NCBI RefSeq assembly: GCF_001650405.1
Contig: NZ_LWCU01000001.1
Location: forward strand, 233,938-297,937
Origin: Microbacterium sp. H83
Lineage (GTDB): Bacteria; Actinomycetota; Actinomycetes; Actinomycetales; Microbacteriaceae
Reading direction: 5' to 3'
DNA length: 64,000 bases
The position numbers and the translations under genes are program-made. The number at the start of each line of letters is the position of its first letter. Position 1 is the stretch's first letter. Below are positions 15,399-25,132 of the stretch, piece after piece. The notes beneath the pieces were generated by a model. That model ran no database searches, was not told the DNA's origin, and saw only the letters and a program-made list of their open reading frames with translations.

Positions 15399-16313
15399 GT
15401 GGCGATCGACATCGACGAGTTCAGCTATCTCCCCCTCCAGGCCGAGACCCTCGGGGTTGCTCTCCCCCGGGCCGAGCGCGTGGCAGTGGACCTCCCGGAC
15501 GGGCGACGGCTCAGCGCTCTGCGCTACGGCGAGGGAGAGCCGAGGATCACGCTGCTGCACGGCGCGGGACTCAACGCGCACACGTGGGACACGACCGCCC
15601 TCGCGCTGGGGCACCCCGTGCTCTCGATCGATCTCGCGGGTCACGGGGATTCGTCCTGGCGCAGCGACGCCGATTACACCCCGCGAACCCTGGCAGCCGA
15701 CGTCGCCGCCGCACTCGACGAATGGACGAACGCGCCGCAGCTGATCGTCGGACAGTCCCTGGGCGGTCTCACCGGCGCGGCGCTCGCGGCGTCGCGTCCC
15801 GACCTCGTCGCCGCGCTGCTCGTCGTGGACATCACTCCGGGGATCGACACGACCGCGGGTCCCGCGGCGCTGCGCGACTTCTACGCCGGCCCCACCGACT
15901 TCGCCACGCGCGACGAGCTGGTCGACCGCGCGATCGCCTTCGGCTTCGGCGGCGCGAGGCCCGACACCGAGCGCGGTGTGTTCCTGAACACGCGCGTCCG
16001 ACCCGACGGTCGCGTCGAGTGGAAGCATCACTTCGCCCACCTCGCCGCACACGCTCTCGCGGCGCCCGACGCGGAAGTCGCGGCTGCCCCGGCGGTGCTG
16101 GACGGCTCGGGATGGGACGACCTCTCCGGCGTCGAGTCGCCGCTGACCCTCGTCCGTGCGACCGACGGGTTCGTCGCCGAGAGCGACGCGGAGGAGTTCC
16201 TCCGCAGGCTCCCCCATGCACGCGTGGTGGTCGTGCAAGCCACGCACAACGTGCAGGAGACGGCCCCGACCGAACTCGCCGCGCTGATCGGAGCATCCGC
16301 CCCCGCCGCCTGA
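15399..16313 (+). CDS. Alpha/beta-hydrolase
   Basis: 304-aa alpha/beta-hydrolase. Oxyanion segment LLHGAGLNAHTWD (52-64), strand VLSIDLAGHGDSSW, nucleophile elbow GQSLGG (Ser120), catalytic His in VVQATHNVQETAP near the C-terminus. A cap domain is suggested by the insert about 150-215. Start GTG 15399 has GAGG just upstream; the open frame extends further upstream, but that stretch is AT-rich intergenic DNA with promoter character. Substrate unknown (esterase, lactonase or epoxide hydrolase). Confidence 0.8.
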   Translation: MAIDIDEFSYLPLQAETLGVALPRAERVAVDLPDGRRLSALRYGEGEPRITLLHGAGLNAHTWDTTALALGHPVLSIDLAGHGDSSWRSDADYTPRTLAADVAAALDEWTNAPQLIVGQSLGGLTGAALAASRPDLVAALLVVDITPGIDTTAGPAALRDFYAGPTDFATRDELVDRAIAFGFGGARPDTERGVFLNTRVRPDGRVEWKHHFAHLAAHALAAPDAEVAAAPAVLDGSGWDDLSGVESPLTLVRATDGFVAESDAEEFLRRLPHARVVVVQATHNVQETAPTELAALIGASAPAA

Positions 16314-16360
16314 TTGTGACGCTCCGTTCCACAGGGGCCCGCACCACCCCGAGACATCCC

Positions 16361-16366
16361 TAGGCT
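16361..16366 (+). promoter_or_regulatory. Probable -10 box of the ABC importer operon
   Basis: TAGGCT 45 bp before the substrate-binding protein start; gives a leader of about 40 nt carrying the AGAGGAAA ribosome site. Confidence 0.45.
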
Positions 16367-16411
16367 CGATCCACCGGCACACAGCACCTGCCGCACCGAG
16401 AGGAAACACCC

Positions 16412-17932
16412 ATGTTCCGACGTACGCGACGATTCGCGCTGATCTCCGCACTCGCGGCGAGCGCCGTCATCCTCAGCGCCTGCTCCGGCTCTGCGGAGCC
16501 CGAGACCACGACCCCGGTCGGCGAACCCGATCCCGATGCCACGCTCCAGGTCGGTCTGGTCCTCGAGCCGACGAACCTCGACATCCGACGCACCAGCGGT
16601 GCGGCGCTCGAGCAGATCCTGATCGACAACATCTACGAGGGACTGGTCAGCCGCACTCCGGAGAACGAGATCGTCCCGCGCCTCGCTGCGGAGTACGAGG
16701 TCTCCGACGACGGACTGACCTACACGTTCACGTTGAACGAGGGCATCACGTTCCACAGCGGCACGGCGCTCACGTCCGCCGACGTGGTGGCGTCCTACGA
16801 GGCGGTCCGCACCGACACCACGCTGCAGGGCAACGCGGAGTTCGCCCCGGTCGCCTCGATCACCGCCCCCGATCCCGCGACCGTGCAGATCGTGCTGTCG
16901 GAGCCGAACCAGAACTTCCTGTTCTCGCTCACCGGTCCGGCCGGGCTCGTCTTCCAGACGGGAGACACCACCGACCTCAAGACGGCGGAGAACGGCACCG
17001 GCCCCTTCACCCTCACCCGGTGGAGCAAGGGCAGCGCGATCACGTTCGCGCGGAACGACGCCTACTGGGGCGAGCCGGCGGGCGTCGCCGAGGTCGAGTT
17101 CCAGTACATCCCCGACTTCACGGCCGGTGTCAACACCGCGCTCGACGGCGGCGTCCAGGTGCTGACGGCGGTCGACCCCAACCTCGCGCCGCAGCTCGAG
17201 GACTCCGGCGATTTCACTCTGACGACGGGGCGGACCACCGACAAGGCGACCCTCGCGTTCAACAACGCCAAGGCACCGCTCGACGACGTGCGCGTGCGCG
17301 AGGCCCTGCGCCTGGCGATCGATCACGAGGCGCTCGTGGAGGCCGTCGGGTCGGGCTCGACGCTCTACGGCCCCATCCCCGAGCTCGACCCCGGATACGA
17401 GGACCTCTCCGATGTGATCTCGTACGATCCGGAGAAGGCCAAGCAGCTGCTCGCCGAGGCCGGGCAGGAGGACCTCGAGCTCACCCTCACGATCCCCGGG
17501 TTCTACGGCACGACCGTTCCGAAGGTCCTGATCTCCGATTTCCAGAAGGTCGGAGTCACCCTGGAGGTCGACTCCGTCGAGTTCCCCACGTGGCTCGAGG
17601 ACGTCTACACCAACAAGGACTACGACCTGAGCTTCGTGCTCCACGTCGAGCCGCGCGACTTCGGCAACTTCGCCGACCCGGACTACTACTTCGGCTACGA
17701 CAACAGCGAGGTGCAGGCGCTCTACACCGAGGCCCTCGCTGAGGTCGACCCCGACAGGTCCGCCGAGCTGCTGGCCGAGGCCGCGCGCATCGTCTCCGAG
17801 GATCACGCCGCGGACTGGCTGTACAACGGCGCCACCATCACCGCCGTCAGCCCGCTGGTCTCCGGCTTCCCGAAGGACTCGATCAACTCGCGGATCGACC
17901 TCGCCGGCGTCACGGTCGCCGCCGAGCAGTGA
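16412..17932 (+). CDS. ABC importer substrate-binding lipoprotein (oligopeptide/nickel family 5)
   Basis: 506-aa extracytoplasmic solute receptor. Lipoprotein signal with lipobox LSAC (lipidated Cys24), then the family-5 pattern: EPTNLDIRRTSGAALEQILIDNIYEGLV, LAAEYEVSDDGLTYTFTLNEGITFHSGTALTSADVV, and VREALRLAIDHEALV. First gene of a five-gene importer operon with two permeases and two ATPases. The family carries peptides, opines, sugars or nickel; nothing in the neighbourhood identifies the cargo. AGAGGAAA precedes the ATG. Confidence 0.93.
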   Translation: MFRRTRRFALISALAASAVILSACSGSAEPETTTPVGEPDPDATLQVGLVLEPTNLDIRRTSGAALEQILIDNIYEGLVSRTPENEIVPRLAAEYEVSDDGLTYTFTLNEGITFHSGTALTSADVVASYEAVRTDTTLQGNAEFAPVASITAPDPATVQIVLSEPNQNFLFSLTGPAGLVFQTGDTTDLKTAENGTGPFTLTRWSKGSAITFARNDAYWGEPAGVAEVEFQYIPDFTAGVNTALDGGVQVLTAVDPNLAPQLEDSGDFTLTTGRTTDKATLAFNNAKAPLDDVRVREALRLAIDHEALVEAVGSGSTLYGPIPELDPGYEDLSDVISYDPEKAKQLLAEAGQEDLELTLTIPGFYGTTVPKVLISDFQKVGVTLEVDSVEFPTWLEDVYTNKDYDLSFVLHVEPRDFGNFADPDYYFGYDNSEVQALYTEALAEVDPDRSAELLAEAARIVSEDHAADWLYNGATITAVSPLVSGFPKDSINSRIDLAGVTVAAEQ

Positions 17933-17945
17933 CGACCCCCACGTC

Positions 17946-18893
17946 GTGATCCGCTACGCGCTCGGCCGAGGAGCCCTGCTCATCGCAGGGCTCCTCGTGT
18001 CGAGCGTGCTCATCTTCCTGACCCTCCGCGTGTTCCCCGGCGATGTGGCTCAGCTGATCGCCGGGACGCAGGCGTCTCCCGACGAGGTGGACGCACTGCG
18101 AGAGTCCCTGGGTCTCGATCGCCCGCTCCCCGCGCAGTACGCGGAGTGGATCGGCGGCATCCTCCGCGGAGACCTCGGGACCTCTCTGCTGTCCGGCGCC
18201 TCGGTCGGCGAGGAGCTGCTCCTGAAGTCCCAGGTCACCGTGCCTCTCGGGGTCATGTCCCTTCTCATCGCCGTGCTCATCGCGGTGCCCTTCGGCATCC
18301 TCGCTGCGCTTCGTCGGGGCGGCGCCGGCGGAACGGCGCTCAGCGTCGGAGCGCAGGCCCTGGCGGCGGTCCCCGTGGTGTGGGCCGGGATGATGCTGAT
18401 CGTGGTGTTCTCCGTATGGCTGGGATGGCTTCCCCCGCAGGGCTTCCCCCGTACGGGATGGAGCACCCCGGGGCAGGCGATCGAATCCCTGCTGCTCCCC
18501 GCGCTCACCATCGGGATCGTCGAGGGCGCGATGCTGATGCGCTTCGTCCGCAGCGCGACGCTGCAGGCCGCGAGCGAGGACTTCGTGCGCACGGCGGCGG
18601 CGAAGGGGCTCACGCGCACCCGGGCGCTCATCTCGCACGGCATCCCGGCCGTGGGTCTCTCGATCATCACGGTGCTCGGCCTGCAGGTCGCGGGGATCAT
18701 CGTGGGATCCGTCGTCATCGAGCAGCTGTTCACGCTGCCCGGCATCGGACGGATGCTCGTCGCCGACGTGGGCACGCGCGACCTGATCAAGGTGCAGAGC
18801 GAGCTCCTCGTCCTGACGGGCTTCGTGCTGATCGTCGGCTTCCTCGTCGATCTCCTGCACCGCGCCGTCGACCCGCGGCAGAGGGAGGCGTGA
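17946..18893 (+). CDS. ABC importer permease, DppB/OppB type
   Basis: 315 aa, six predicted TM helices. N-terminal LGRGALLIAGLLVSSVLIFLTLRVFPGD is typical of DppB-like proteins, and the cytoplasmic EAA loop is RTAAAKGLTRTRALISHGIP (about 217-236). GTG start 13 bp after the receptor gene; its stop overlaps the next permease start by one base (TGATG). Confidence 0.93.
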   Translation: MIRYALGRGALLIAGLLVSSVLIFLTLRVFPGDVAQLIAGTQASPDEVDALRESLGLDRPLPAQYAEWIGGILRGDLGTSLLSGASVGEELLLKSQVTVPLGVMSLLIAVLIAVPFGILAALRRGGAGGTALSVGAQALAAVPVVWAGMMLIVVFSVWLGWLPPQGFPRTGWSTPGQAIESLLLPALTIGIVEGAMLMRFVRSATLQAASEDFVRTAAAKGLTRTRALISHGIPAVGLSIITVLGLQVAGIIVGSVVIEQLFTLPGIGRMLVADVGTRDLIKVQSELLVLTGFVLIVGFLVDLLHRAVDPRQREA

Positions 18894-19759
18894 TGCCCCG
18901 CTGGATGCCACGACTGTGGCGGACCGCGACCGGTCGCTTCGGCCTCGTCGTCGTCGCGCTCGTCGGGATCGCCGCCCTCGTGTCCCTCTTCTGGACGCCC
19001 TTCGATCCACAGGAGTCCGACCTGCGCAGCCGCTGGGGGACGCCGGGATGGCCTCACCTCCTCGGAACGGACGACACCGGGCGCGACATCCTCAGCCTGC
19101 TGATGGCCGGCGCCCGTACGACGGTCTTCGTGAGTGTCGGTGCGGGGATCATCGCCACCCTGCTCGGCATCGCCCTCGCGGCGCTCGGCGCTCTCACCGC
19201 CCGCTGGGTCCGGGAGTCGGTCGCGGTGCTCGTCGACATCCTCATCGCCTTCCCCGTGCTCCTGATCGCGATGATGATCTCGTCCGTGTGGGGAGGATCG
19301 CTGTGGGTCGTGATCTGGGCCGTCGGCATCGGCTTCGGCGTGAACATCGCCCGCGTGACGCGCCCCGAGCTGCGGCGGGTGCAGCGCAGCGACTTCGTCC
19401 TCGCGGCGCGTGCCTCCGGGCTCACAAGCGGCCAGAGCCTCATCCGCCATCTGCTCCCCAACGTGGCTCCGGTCTTCATCGTGCAGCTGTCGTGGTCGAT
19501 GGCGGTCGCGGTCCTCGCCGAGGCCGGGCTGTCGTACCTCGGCTTCGGCGCGTCGGTCGTCGAGCCCAGCTGGGGTCTTCTCCTCGCCGACCTGCAGCGC
19601 TACATCGGCGTGCATCCGCTCTCGGTGATCTGGCCGGGGCTCGCGATCACCGTCACGGTCCTCGCGTTGAATCTCCTCGGCGACGGCCTGCGGGAGGCGA
19701 CCGACCCAACTCTGCGACACCGGACGGCCGAGACCCACACCCCGGCGGTGGTCGCATGA
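18893..19759 (+). CDS. ABC importer permease, DppC/OppC type
   Basis: 288 aa. N-terminal TM then LLGTDDTGRDILSLLMAGARTT, the signature of DppC/OppC; EAA loop LAARASGLTSGQSLIRHLLPN; C-terminal LNLLGDGLREATDPTLR, also diagnostic. It overlaps the preceding gene by 1 bp and the next by 4 bp (ATGA). Confidence 0.93.
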   Translation: MPRWMPRLWRTATGRFGLVVVALVGIAALVSLFWTPFDPQESDLRSRWGTPGWPHLLGTDDTGRDILSLLMAGARTTVFVSVGAGIIATLLGIALAALGALTARWVRESVAVLVDILIAFPVLLIAMMISSVWGGSLWVVIWAVGIGFGVNIARVTRPELRRVQRSDFVLAARASGLTSGQSLIRHLLPNVAPVFIVQLSWSMAVAVLAEAGLSYLGFGASVVEPSWGLLLADLQRYIGVHPLSVIWPGLAITVTVLALNLLGDGLREATDPTLRHRTAETHTPAVVA

Positions 19760-20547
19760 GCCTCGTGGTGCAGGACCTCGTGATCCGCATCGACGGACGG
19801 GCGGTGGTCGACGGCGTGTCCTTCGACGTCCCCGACGGCACCCGTCTCGGACTCATCGGCGAGTCCGGATCCGGGAAGTCCCTCACCGCCCTGGCGCTGC
19901 TCGGACTCCTGCCCGACGGAGCGGAGGCCTCCGGCAGCATCCGCTGGAACGGCGTCGAGCTCATCGGGATGCCCGACCGCGAACTCGCGAGGCTCCGCGG
20001 CGACGACATCGGGATCGTCTTCCAGGAGCCGCGCACAGCCCTGAATCCGATCCGCACGGTGGGAAGGCAGATCGCCGAGTCGATCCGCATCCACGAGGGC
20101 GTCGGTCGCCGCGAGGCGCGGGACCGGGCCATCGAGGAGGCGGCGCGCGTGCGGCTCCCCGATCCGCCGACCATCGTCGACCGCTACCCGCACCAGCTCT
20201 CCGGAGGCCAGCGCCAGCGCGTCGCCATCGCCATGGCGCTCGCCTGCCGTCCCCGACTGCTCATCGCCGATGAGCCGACGACTGCTCTCGACGTCACGAT
20301 CCAGGCGGAGATCCTCACGCTCCTCCTCCGGCTCGTCGAAGAGGAGGGCATGTCCCTGGTGTTCATCACGCACGACCTCGCGGTGCTGGCCCAGATCGCC
20401 ACCCACGGCGTGGTGCTCGATCGCGGCCGGGTCGTGGAGTCGGCCCCCATCGGCACCCTGCTCACGAGCCCAGCGGCCGACGTCACCCGGGCGCTGCTCC
20501 GCGACGCGACCGCGACGCTGTGGCGTCCGGAAGGAGATGAGGGATGA
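19756..20547 (+). CDS. ABC importer ATPase, DppD/OppD type
   Basis: 263-aa ATPase. Walker A GESGSGKS (about 35-42), Q-loop [14 protein letters not shown], signature LSGGQRQR, Walker [15 protein letters not shown]-loop ITHDL. The C-terminal oligopeptide-transporter extension, which carries a Cys cluster in many DppD proteins, is short and cysteine-free here. Coupled by 4-bp overlaps on both sides. Confidence 0.93.
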   Translation: MSLVVQDLVIRIDGRAVVDGVSFDVPDGTRLGLIGESGSGKSLTALALLGLLPDGAEASGSIRWNGVELIGMPDRELARLRGDDIGIVFQEPRTALNPIRTVGRQIAESIRIHEGVGRREARDRAIEEAARVRLPDPPTIVDRYPHQLSGGQRQRVAIAMALACRPRLLIADEPTTALDVTIQAEILTLLLRLVEEEGMSLVFITHDLAVLAQIATHGVVLDRGRVVESAPIGTLLTSPAADVTRALLRDATATLWRPEGDEG

Positions 20548-21338
20548 ATCTCATCGAAGCACGGGGTCTGCAGAGGGACTTCCCGACACCGGGGCGCTCG
20601 ACCTTCGGACGCATCGGCACGCAGACCGCGCTCGCGCCGACCGACCTCGACATCGTCGCGGGATCGTCCGTCGGCATCATCGGCGAGTCCGGATCGGGCA
20701 AATCGACCCTCGTCCGACTGCTGCTGGGTCTCGATCGCCCCACCTCCGGCACCGTCGCCGTCGACGGCAGGCCCGTCGACCCGAGCGCTCCGGCCCGGTC
20801 GCTGCACTGGCTGCGCAGGCTCACCGGACTGGTGTTCCAGGACCCCTACGCCTCCCTGGACCCGCGCATGTCGGCGGGGCAGATCATCGGCGAGCCGCTG
20901 TGGGCGCTCGACATCCCCGGCGATCGACGCGCCCGCGTCCGGGAGGTGCTGCAGCAGGTGGGTCTCGACCCGGAGATGGCCGAGCGCTACCCGCACGAGT
21001 TCTCGGGAGGGCAGCGCCAGCGGATCGCGCTCGCCCGCGCGATCGTGCACCGCCCGCGCATCCTCGTCGGCGATGAACCGCTGTCCGCGCTCGACGTCAC
21101 CGTGCGCGCCCAGATCCTGGAGCTGCTCGTCGAACTGCGCCGGAGCACGGAGCTGACCCTGGTCCTCGTCTCGCACGACATCGGCGTCGTGCAGAGCGTC
21201 TGCGACACGGTGGTCGTCATGAAGGGCGGCAGCATCGTCGAGCGCGGCGGCACGGCGGCCGTGCTGCGTGCCCCGCAGCATCCGTACACCAGGACGCTGC
21301 TGGCGGCGATACCGGTCATCCCCGCTCCCCCGGCCTGA
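20544..21338 (+). CDS. ABC importer ATPase, DppF/OppF type
   Basis: 264-aa partner ATPase. Walker [10 protein letters not shown]-loop [12 protein letters not shown] (the DASLxPR motif of DppF-like subunits), signature FSGGQRQR, Walker [15 protein letters not shown]-loop VSHDIGVV. Last gene of the importer operon; a convergent acetyltransferase gene follows after 35 bp with only weak hairpin potential between them. Confidence 0.93.
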   Translation: MNLIEARGLQRDFPTPGRSTFGRIGTQTALAPTDLDIVAGSSVGIIGESGSGKSTLVRLLLGLDRPTSGTVAVDGRPVDPSAPARSLHWLRRLTGLVFQDPYASLDPRMSAGQIIGEPLWALDIPGDRRARVREVLQQVGLDPEMAERYPHEFSGGQRQRIALARAIVHRPRILVGDEPLSALDVTVRAQILELLVELRRSTELTLVLVSHDIGVVQSVCDTVVVMKGGSIVERGGTAAVLRAPQHPYTRTLLAAIPVIPAPPA

Positions 21339-21373
21339 TCCGCTCCGGCGCGGCTCCGCCGCGGCGGCCGCGC

Positions 21374-21991
21374 TCAGCGACCGGCGGACGCGCCGAAGAG
21401 CCTGCGACGGCGGTCCGGGGTGAGAGCGCGCTTCATGTACACCGTCCCGAGCTCACGGCCGAACTTGTGCCCGACCCGCCCCATGCGGCCCGCCTCCTCG
21501 AAACCGAGCGCGGCGTGCAGCCGGATCGACGCCTCCGCCTTGGAGTCGCTGATCACCGCCACCATCTCGCGGATGCCGAGCTGCTCGCACGCATCGATGA
21601 GGGCCTGCAGCAGGGCCCGCCCGAGTCCCTTGCCGCCGGCGCCCGGACCGAGGTAGATCGAATCCTCGACCGTGTACCGGTAGGCGTTCTTGCCCGCCCA
21701 GGGCTGCGCGAGGGCGTACCCGAGCAGGACCCCCGACGGCGACACCGCCACGAGGAACGGCAGCCGGAGCTTCGTCAGGAGCGCGAACTTCTCCCGCCAG
21801 TACGGGATGCTGCTCCGTCGGTCGTCGAGCGTCACGACCGAGTTGCTCACGAAATGGTTGTAGATCTCCCGCACGTACGGGAGGTCCGCGGAGCGCGCCG
21901 CGCGGATCGAGTAGGCGAACACGTCGGGAGACGACGGCGGACGCAGATGGCGCGGCAGCACCCGGCGACGATCACCGGGTTCGAACTGCAT
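21374..21991 (-). CDS. GNAT acetyltransferase, phosphinothricin-acetyltransferase-like
   Basis: 205-aa GNAT protein similar to Pat/YncA-type N-acyltransferases: [58 protein letters not shown] (acetyl-CoA loop Q/G-x-x-G-x-G/A) and [31 protein letters not shown]. Close members acetylate amino-acid analogues such as methionine sulfoximine; the natural substrate here is unknown. The start at 21991 is supported by TAAGCT exactly 6 nt upstream. That box lies inside the last codons of ung. Confidence 0.85.
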   Translation of the reverse strand: MQFEPGDRRRVLPRHLRPPSSPDVFAYSIRAARSADLPYVREIYNHFVSNSVVTLDDRRSSIPYWREKFALLTKLRLPFLVAVSPSGVLLGYALAQPWAGKNAYRYTVEDSIYLGPGAGGKGLGRALLQALIDACEQLGIREMVAVISDSKAEASIRLHAALGFEEAGRMGRVGHKFGRELGTVYMKRALTPDRRRRLFGASAGR

Positions 21992-21995
21992 GCGA

Positions 21996-22706
21996 TCAGC
22001 TTAGGGGGCGCTCTCCCTCGACGCGCCAGTCCACCGCGGACGCGCCGAGACCCTCCAGCAGGGCGTTCGCCCGGGAGAAGGGCCGAGAGCCGAAGAAACC
22101 GCGACTCGCCGACAGCGGCGACGGGTGCGCCGAGGCGATCACGGGGGTCGTGCCGAGCAGGGGCTCGAGCTTCGCCGCATCCCGGCCCCAGAGGATCGCG
22201 ACGAGCGGCTCCTGCCGCGCGACGAGGGCCCTGATCGCGAGCTCCGTCACGGCCTCCCACCCCCACCCGCGATGCGAGGCGGCGGCGCCCGGCCGCACGG
22301 TGAGCACGCGGTTCAGCAGCAGCACGCCCTGATCGCTCCAGGCGGTGAGGTCGCCGTGCGGTGCCGGCGGGATGCCCAGGTCGCTCTCGCGCTCCCGGTA
22401 GATGTTGCCGAGGCTGCGCGGGAGCGGGCGGACCTCCCGGTCGACGGCGAACGAGAGGCCGATGGGGTGCCCGGGCGTCGGATACGGGTCCTGTCCCGTG
22501 ATGAGCACTCTGACGTCGGCGAGCGGGCGCTGGAAGGCGCGCAGCACGTGGTCACCGGCCGGGAGGTATCCGCGGCCGGCGGCCTGCTCGGCGCGCAGGC
22601 GCTCGCCGAGCGTCGTGACGACGTCCTGGGCGGGAGCGAGGGCGCGCGCCCAGCCCGGATCCATGAGGCCGTCGGCGGCGAGCTCCGCGAGGGTGCGCGG
22701 CGTCAC
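21996..22706 (-). CDS. ung: Uracil-DNA glycosylase, family 1
   Basis: 236-aa Ung that removes uracil from DNA. Catalytic motif [16 protein letters not shown] (water-activating Asp), [34 protein letters not shown] and the minor-groove loop [13 protein letters not shown] with its His are all present. Length and order normal. It ends 3 bp downstream of the SDR gene (SDR stop 22710), probably as the second gene of that transcript. Confidence 0.96.
   Translation of the reverse strand: MTPRTLAELAADGLMDPGWARALAPAQDVVTTLGERLRAEQAAGRGYLPAGDHVLRAFQRPLADVRVLITGQDPYPTPGHPIGLSFAVDREVRPLPRSLGNIYRERESDLGIPPAPHGDLTAWSDQGVLLLNRVLTVRPGAAASHRGWGWEAVTELAIRALVARQEPLVAILWGRDAAKLEPLLGTTPVIASAHPSPLSASRGFFGSRPFSRANALLEGLGASAVDWRVEGERPLS
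21998..22003 (-). promoter_or_regulatory. -10 box, leaderless acetyltransferase
   Basis: TAAGCT (minus strand) ending 6 nt before the ATG at 21991, embedded in the 3' end of ung. Confidence 0.55.
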
Positions 22707-22709
22707 GGG

Positions 22710-23492
22710 TCAGCCGACGGGGCGCACGCGCAGCGGACCGCGTGCGAGCAGATGATTCGCGGACTGCGCGACAGGGCGCATGGTGATGAGGTCCAGATTC
22801 ACGTGGCCGGGCGCGTCGAGCGCGTAGGCGATGACGTCGGCGACGTCCTCCGCGCGCAGCGGCGCCTCGACTCCGGAGTACACGGCCTCGGCCGCCACGC
22901 TGTCGCCGCCGAGGCGGTTCAGGGTGAACTCCTCGGTGTGGACCATGCCGGGGGCGACCTCCGCGACGCGGATCGGCTCGCCGTTCAGCTCGAGCCGCAA
23001 TGCGTGCACCAGCATCGACTGCGCGGCCTTCGCGGCGTTGTATCCACCGCCGCCGGCGTAGGCCACCTGCGCCGCGGTCGACGTCACGAAGAGCGTGTCG
23101 GCGTGCCCGTCCTGGGCCGCGGCGCGACGCAGCAGAGGCAGCAGGCCCGCGACCAGCCGCTGGCTGGACAGCACGTTCGCGTCGTACATCCACTGCCAGT
23201 CGCTGACGGACGCGTCCTCGACCCGGTCGGTGCCGCGGGCTCCGCCCGCCACCTGCACCAGCGCGTGCACCGGCCCCGACCGCTCGACCTCCTCGACCAG
23301 CGCCGTCACCGCGTCCCCGTCCGTGAGATCGCAGGCGATCGCGGATGCCCCCGTCTCCTGCGCCAGGGCCGACAGCCGATCGGCGCGCCTCGCCACGCCG
23401 ATCACATCCCAGCCCGCGGCGCGGAGCCTGCGCACTGTCGCCTCTCCGATCCCCGAGCTCGCACCGGTCACGACTGCACGCCTGATCACCAT
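22710..23492 (-). CDS. Short-chain dehydrogenase/reductase
   Basis: 260-aa classical SDR. Cofactor motif TGASSGIG (9-16) followed by VARRADR (Arg favours NADPH), DLTDGD, and catalytic Tyr-x3-Lys in GGGYNAAKAAQ with the upstream Ser in VTSTAAQ; VAPGMVHTEEF follows. Closest in style to YdfG-like 3-hydroxy acid dehydrogenases. Leaderless-type start (TACGGT 6 nt upstream), although GGAGG also precedes the ATG. Upstream of ung on the same strand. Confidence 0.9.
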   Translation of the reverse strand: MVIRRAVVTGASSGIGEATVRRLRAAGWDVIGVARRADRLSALAQETGASAIACDLTDGDAVTALVEEVERSGPVHALVQVAGGARGTDRVEDASVSDWQWMYDANVLSSQRLVAGLLPLLRRAAAQDGHADTLFVTSTAAQVAYAGGGGYNAAKAAQSMLVHALRLELNGEPIRVAEVAPGMVHTEEFTLNRLGGDSVAAEAVYSGVEAPLRAEDVADVIAYALDAPGHVNLDLITMRPVAQSANHLLARGPLRVRPVG

Positions 23493-23498
23493 GCCTCC

Positions 23499-23504
23499 AC
23501 CGTA
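23499..23504 (-). promoter_or_regulatory. -10 box of the SDR-ung unit
   Basis: TACGGT (minus strand) ending 6 nt before the ATG at 23492. Confidence 0.55.
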
Positions 23505-23560
23505 CGATGTTCCGGGCGGAAACGCGGGCGCACACTGTTACGTCACATTTCCCGTCCGTT

Positions 23561-23587
23561 GTTGACAGGAATCGATGTTCCGTACTC
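23561..23587 (+). promoter_or_regulatory. Possible metY promoter region
   Basis: A TTGACA-like -35 is followed about 15 nt later by TACTCT (ending near 23587), 55 bp before the metY start. The spacing is short, so this is tentative. No SAM riboswitch fold could be recognised in the leader. Confidence 0.35.
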
Positions 23588-23640
23588 TCGCTGCAACGGC
23601 ATCAGCCGTCCCGACCTTCCAACCGTTCCAGGGGGAACAC

Positions 23641-24963
23641 ATGTCCGCACCCGAGACCTGGCGCTTCGAGACCAAGCAGATCCACTCCGGCGCTGCACCC
23701 GACCCCGTCACCAAGGCGCGCGCGACGCCGATCTACCAGACCACGTCGTACGTCTTCGACAGCGCGGACCACGCGGCGAACCTCTTCGCCCTCGCCGAGT
23801 TCGGCAACATCTACACCCGCATCCAGAACCCGACCCAGGACGTCCTGGAGCAGCGCCTCGCCGCGCTCGAGGGGGGCACCGGCGCCCTCGTCCTCTCCAG
23901 CGGCCAGGCCGCCTCGACGTTCGCGGTGCTCAACATCGCCCAGGCCGGCGACCACATCGTGTCGTCCAGCTCCATCTACGGCGGCACGTACAACCTCTTC
24001 AAGTACACGCTCGCGAAGCTCGGCATCGAGGTCACCTTCGTCGAGAACCAGGACGACCCCGAGGAGTGGCGTCGCGCCCTCCGCCCGAACACCAAGCTGT
24101 TCTTCGCCGAGACGATCGGCAACCCGCAGATCAACATCCTCGACATCCGCGCGGTCGCCGACGTGGCGCACGAAGGCGGCGTGCCGCTCATCGTGGACAA
24201 CACGATCGCGACGCCGTACCTCATCCGCCCGTTCGAGCACGGCGCCGACATCGTCGTGCACTCCGTCACCAAGTTCCTCGGCGGACACGGCACCACGATC
24301 GGCGGCGTCATCATCGACGGCGGCACGTTCGAGTGGTCGAAGAACGTCGACCGGTTCCCGGGCCTGACGGTGCCGGACCCCTCCTACCACGGCGCCTCGT
24401 ACACGGCGGCCGTCGGCGACCCGCTCGCCTACATCATCAAGGCGCGCGTGCAGCTGCTCCGCGACCTCGGCTCGGCCATCGCGCCGCAGAGCGCATGGAA
24501 CCTCATCCAGGGCATCGAGACGCTGTCGCTGCGCATCGAGCGCCATGTCCAGAACGCGCAGGAGATCGCGGAATGGCTCGACGGCCGCGATGACGTCGCA
24601 TCGGTCAACTATTCGGGGCTGCCGTCCTCGCCCTGGTACGCGAAGGCGAACGAGTACGCGCCCAAGGGCGTCGGCGCGGTGCTGTCGTTCGAGCTCAAGG
24701 GCGGCGTCGAGGCCGGACGCGAGTTCGTGAACAGCCTGTCGCTGTTCAGTCACCTCGCCAACATCGGCGACGTGCGCTCGCTCGTCATCCACCCCGCCTC
24801 CACGACCCACGCCCAGCTCACGCCGGAGCAGCAGCTCACCGCCGGCGTCACCCCCGGGCTCATGCGCCTCTCGGTCGGCATCGAGAACATCGACGACCTC
24901 AAGGCCGATCTCGACCAGGCGCTCGCCGCCGCGCGACGCGTGTCGGAGGCTGCTCGGGCCTGA
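23641..24963 (+). CDS. metY: O-acetylhomoserine sulfhydrylase / aminocarboxypropyltransferase MetY
   Basis: 440-aa PLP enzyme making homocysteine from O-acetylhomoserine and sulfide. N-terminal FETKQIHSGAAPDPVTKARATPIYQTTSYVFD is MetY-typical; PLP lysine Lys211 in HSVTKFLGGHGT; YTRIQNPTQDVLEQRLAALEGG and the C-terminal SLFSHLANIGDVRSLVIHPASTTH are diagnostic. Start ATG 23641 has CAGGGGGA upstream; the frame extends to 23575 through the presumed promoter. metX follows, separated by a strong hairpin. Confidence 0.96.
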   Translation: MSAPETWRFETKQIHSGAAPDPVTKARATPIYQTTSYVFDSADHAANLFALAEFGNIYTRIQNPTQDVLEQRLAALEGGTGALVLSSGQAASTFAVLNIAQAGDHIVSSSSIYGGTYNLFKYTLAKLGIEVTFVENQDDPEEWRRALRPNTKLFFAETIGNPQINILDIRAVADVAHEGGVPLIVDNTIATPYLIRPFEHGADIVVHSVTKFLGGHGTTIGGVIIDGGTFEWSKNVDRFPGLTVPDPSYHGASYTAAVGDPLAYIIKARVQLLRDLGSAIAPQSAWNLIQGIETLSLRIERHVQNAQEIAEWLDGRDDVASVNYSGLPSSPWYAKANEYAPKGVGAVLSFELKGGVEAGREFVNSLSLFSHLANIGDVRSLVIHPASTTHAQLTPEQQLTAGVTPGLMRLSVGIENIDDLKADLDQALAAARRVSEAARA

Positions 24964-24980
24964 CCGCCCCCGCAAGCGAT

Positions 24981-25016
24981 CGGCGATGCCCCGGGCCGTG
25001 GTCCGGGGCATCGCCG
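24981..25016 (+). terminator. Terminator between metY and metX
   Basis: Perfect 14-bp stem (24981-24994 with 25003-25016, CGGCGATGCCCCGG) and 8-nt loop, 18 bp after the metY stop. Implies metX has its own promoter. Confidence 0.75.
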
Positions 25017-25120
25017 CGTTCGGAGGGGAGACGCGCCGCGCGGCGGTGCCTCGGAGCCGGCGCCGACGTGCGCGGCTCACCCGGCGGCGTAACGTTCGGC
25101 CGCCCGACCGCGGCCCACGC

Positions 25121-25126
25121 GAGAAT
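25121..25126 (+). promoter_or_regulatory. -10 box, leaderless metX
   Basis: GAGAAT ending 6 nt before the ATG at 25133; no ribosome site is present. Confidence 0.5.
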
Positions 25127-25132
25127 GGACAT

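Noticed and set aside
23493..23640. SAM riboswitch or T-box upstream of metY
   Set aside because: The leader is short, and I could not find the paired helices or conserved cores of known SAM riboswitch classes.
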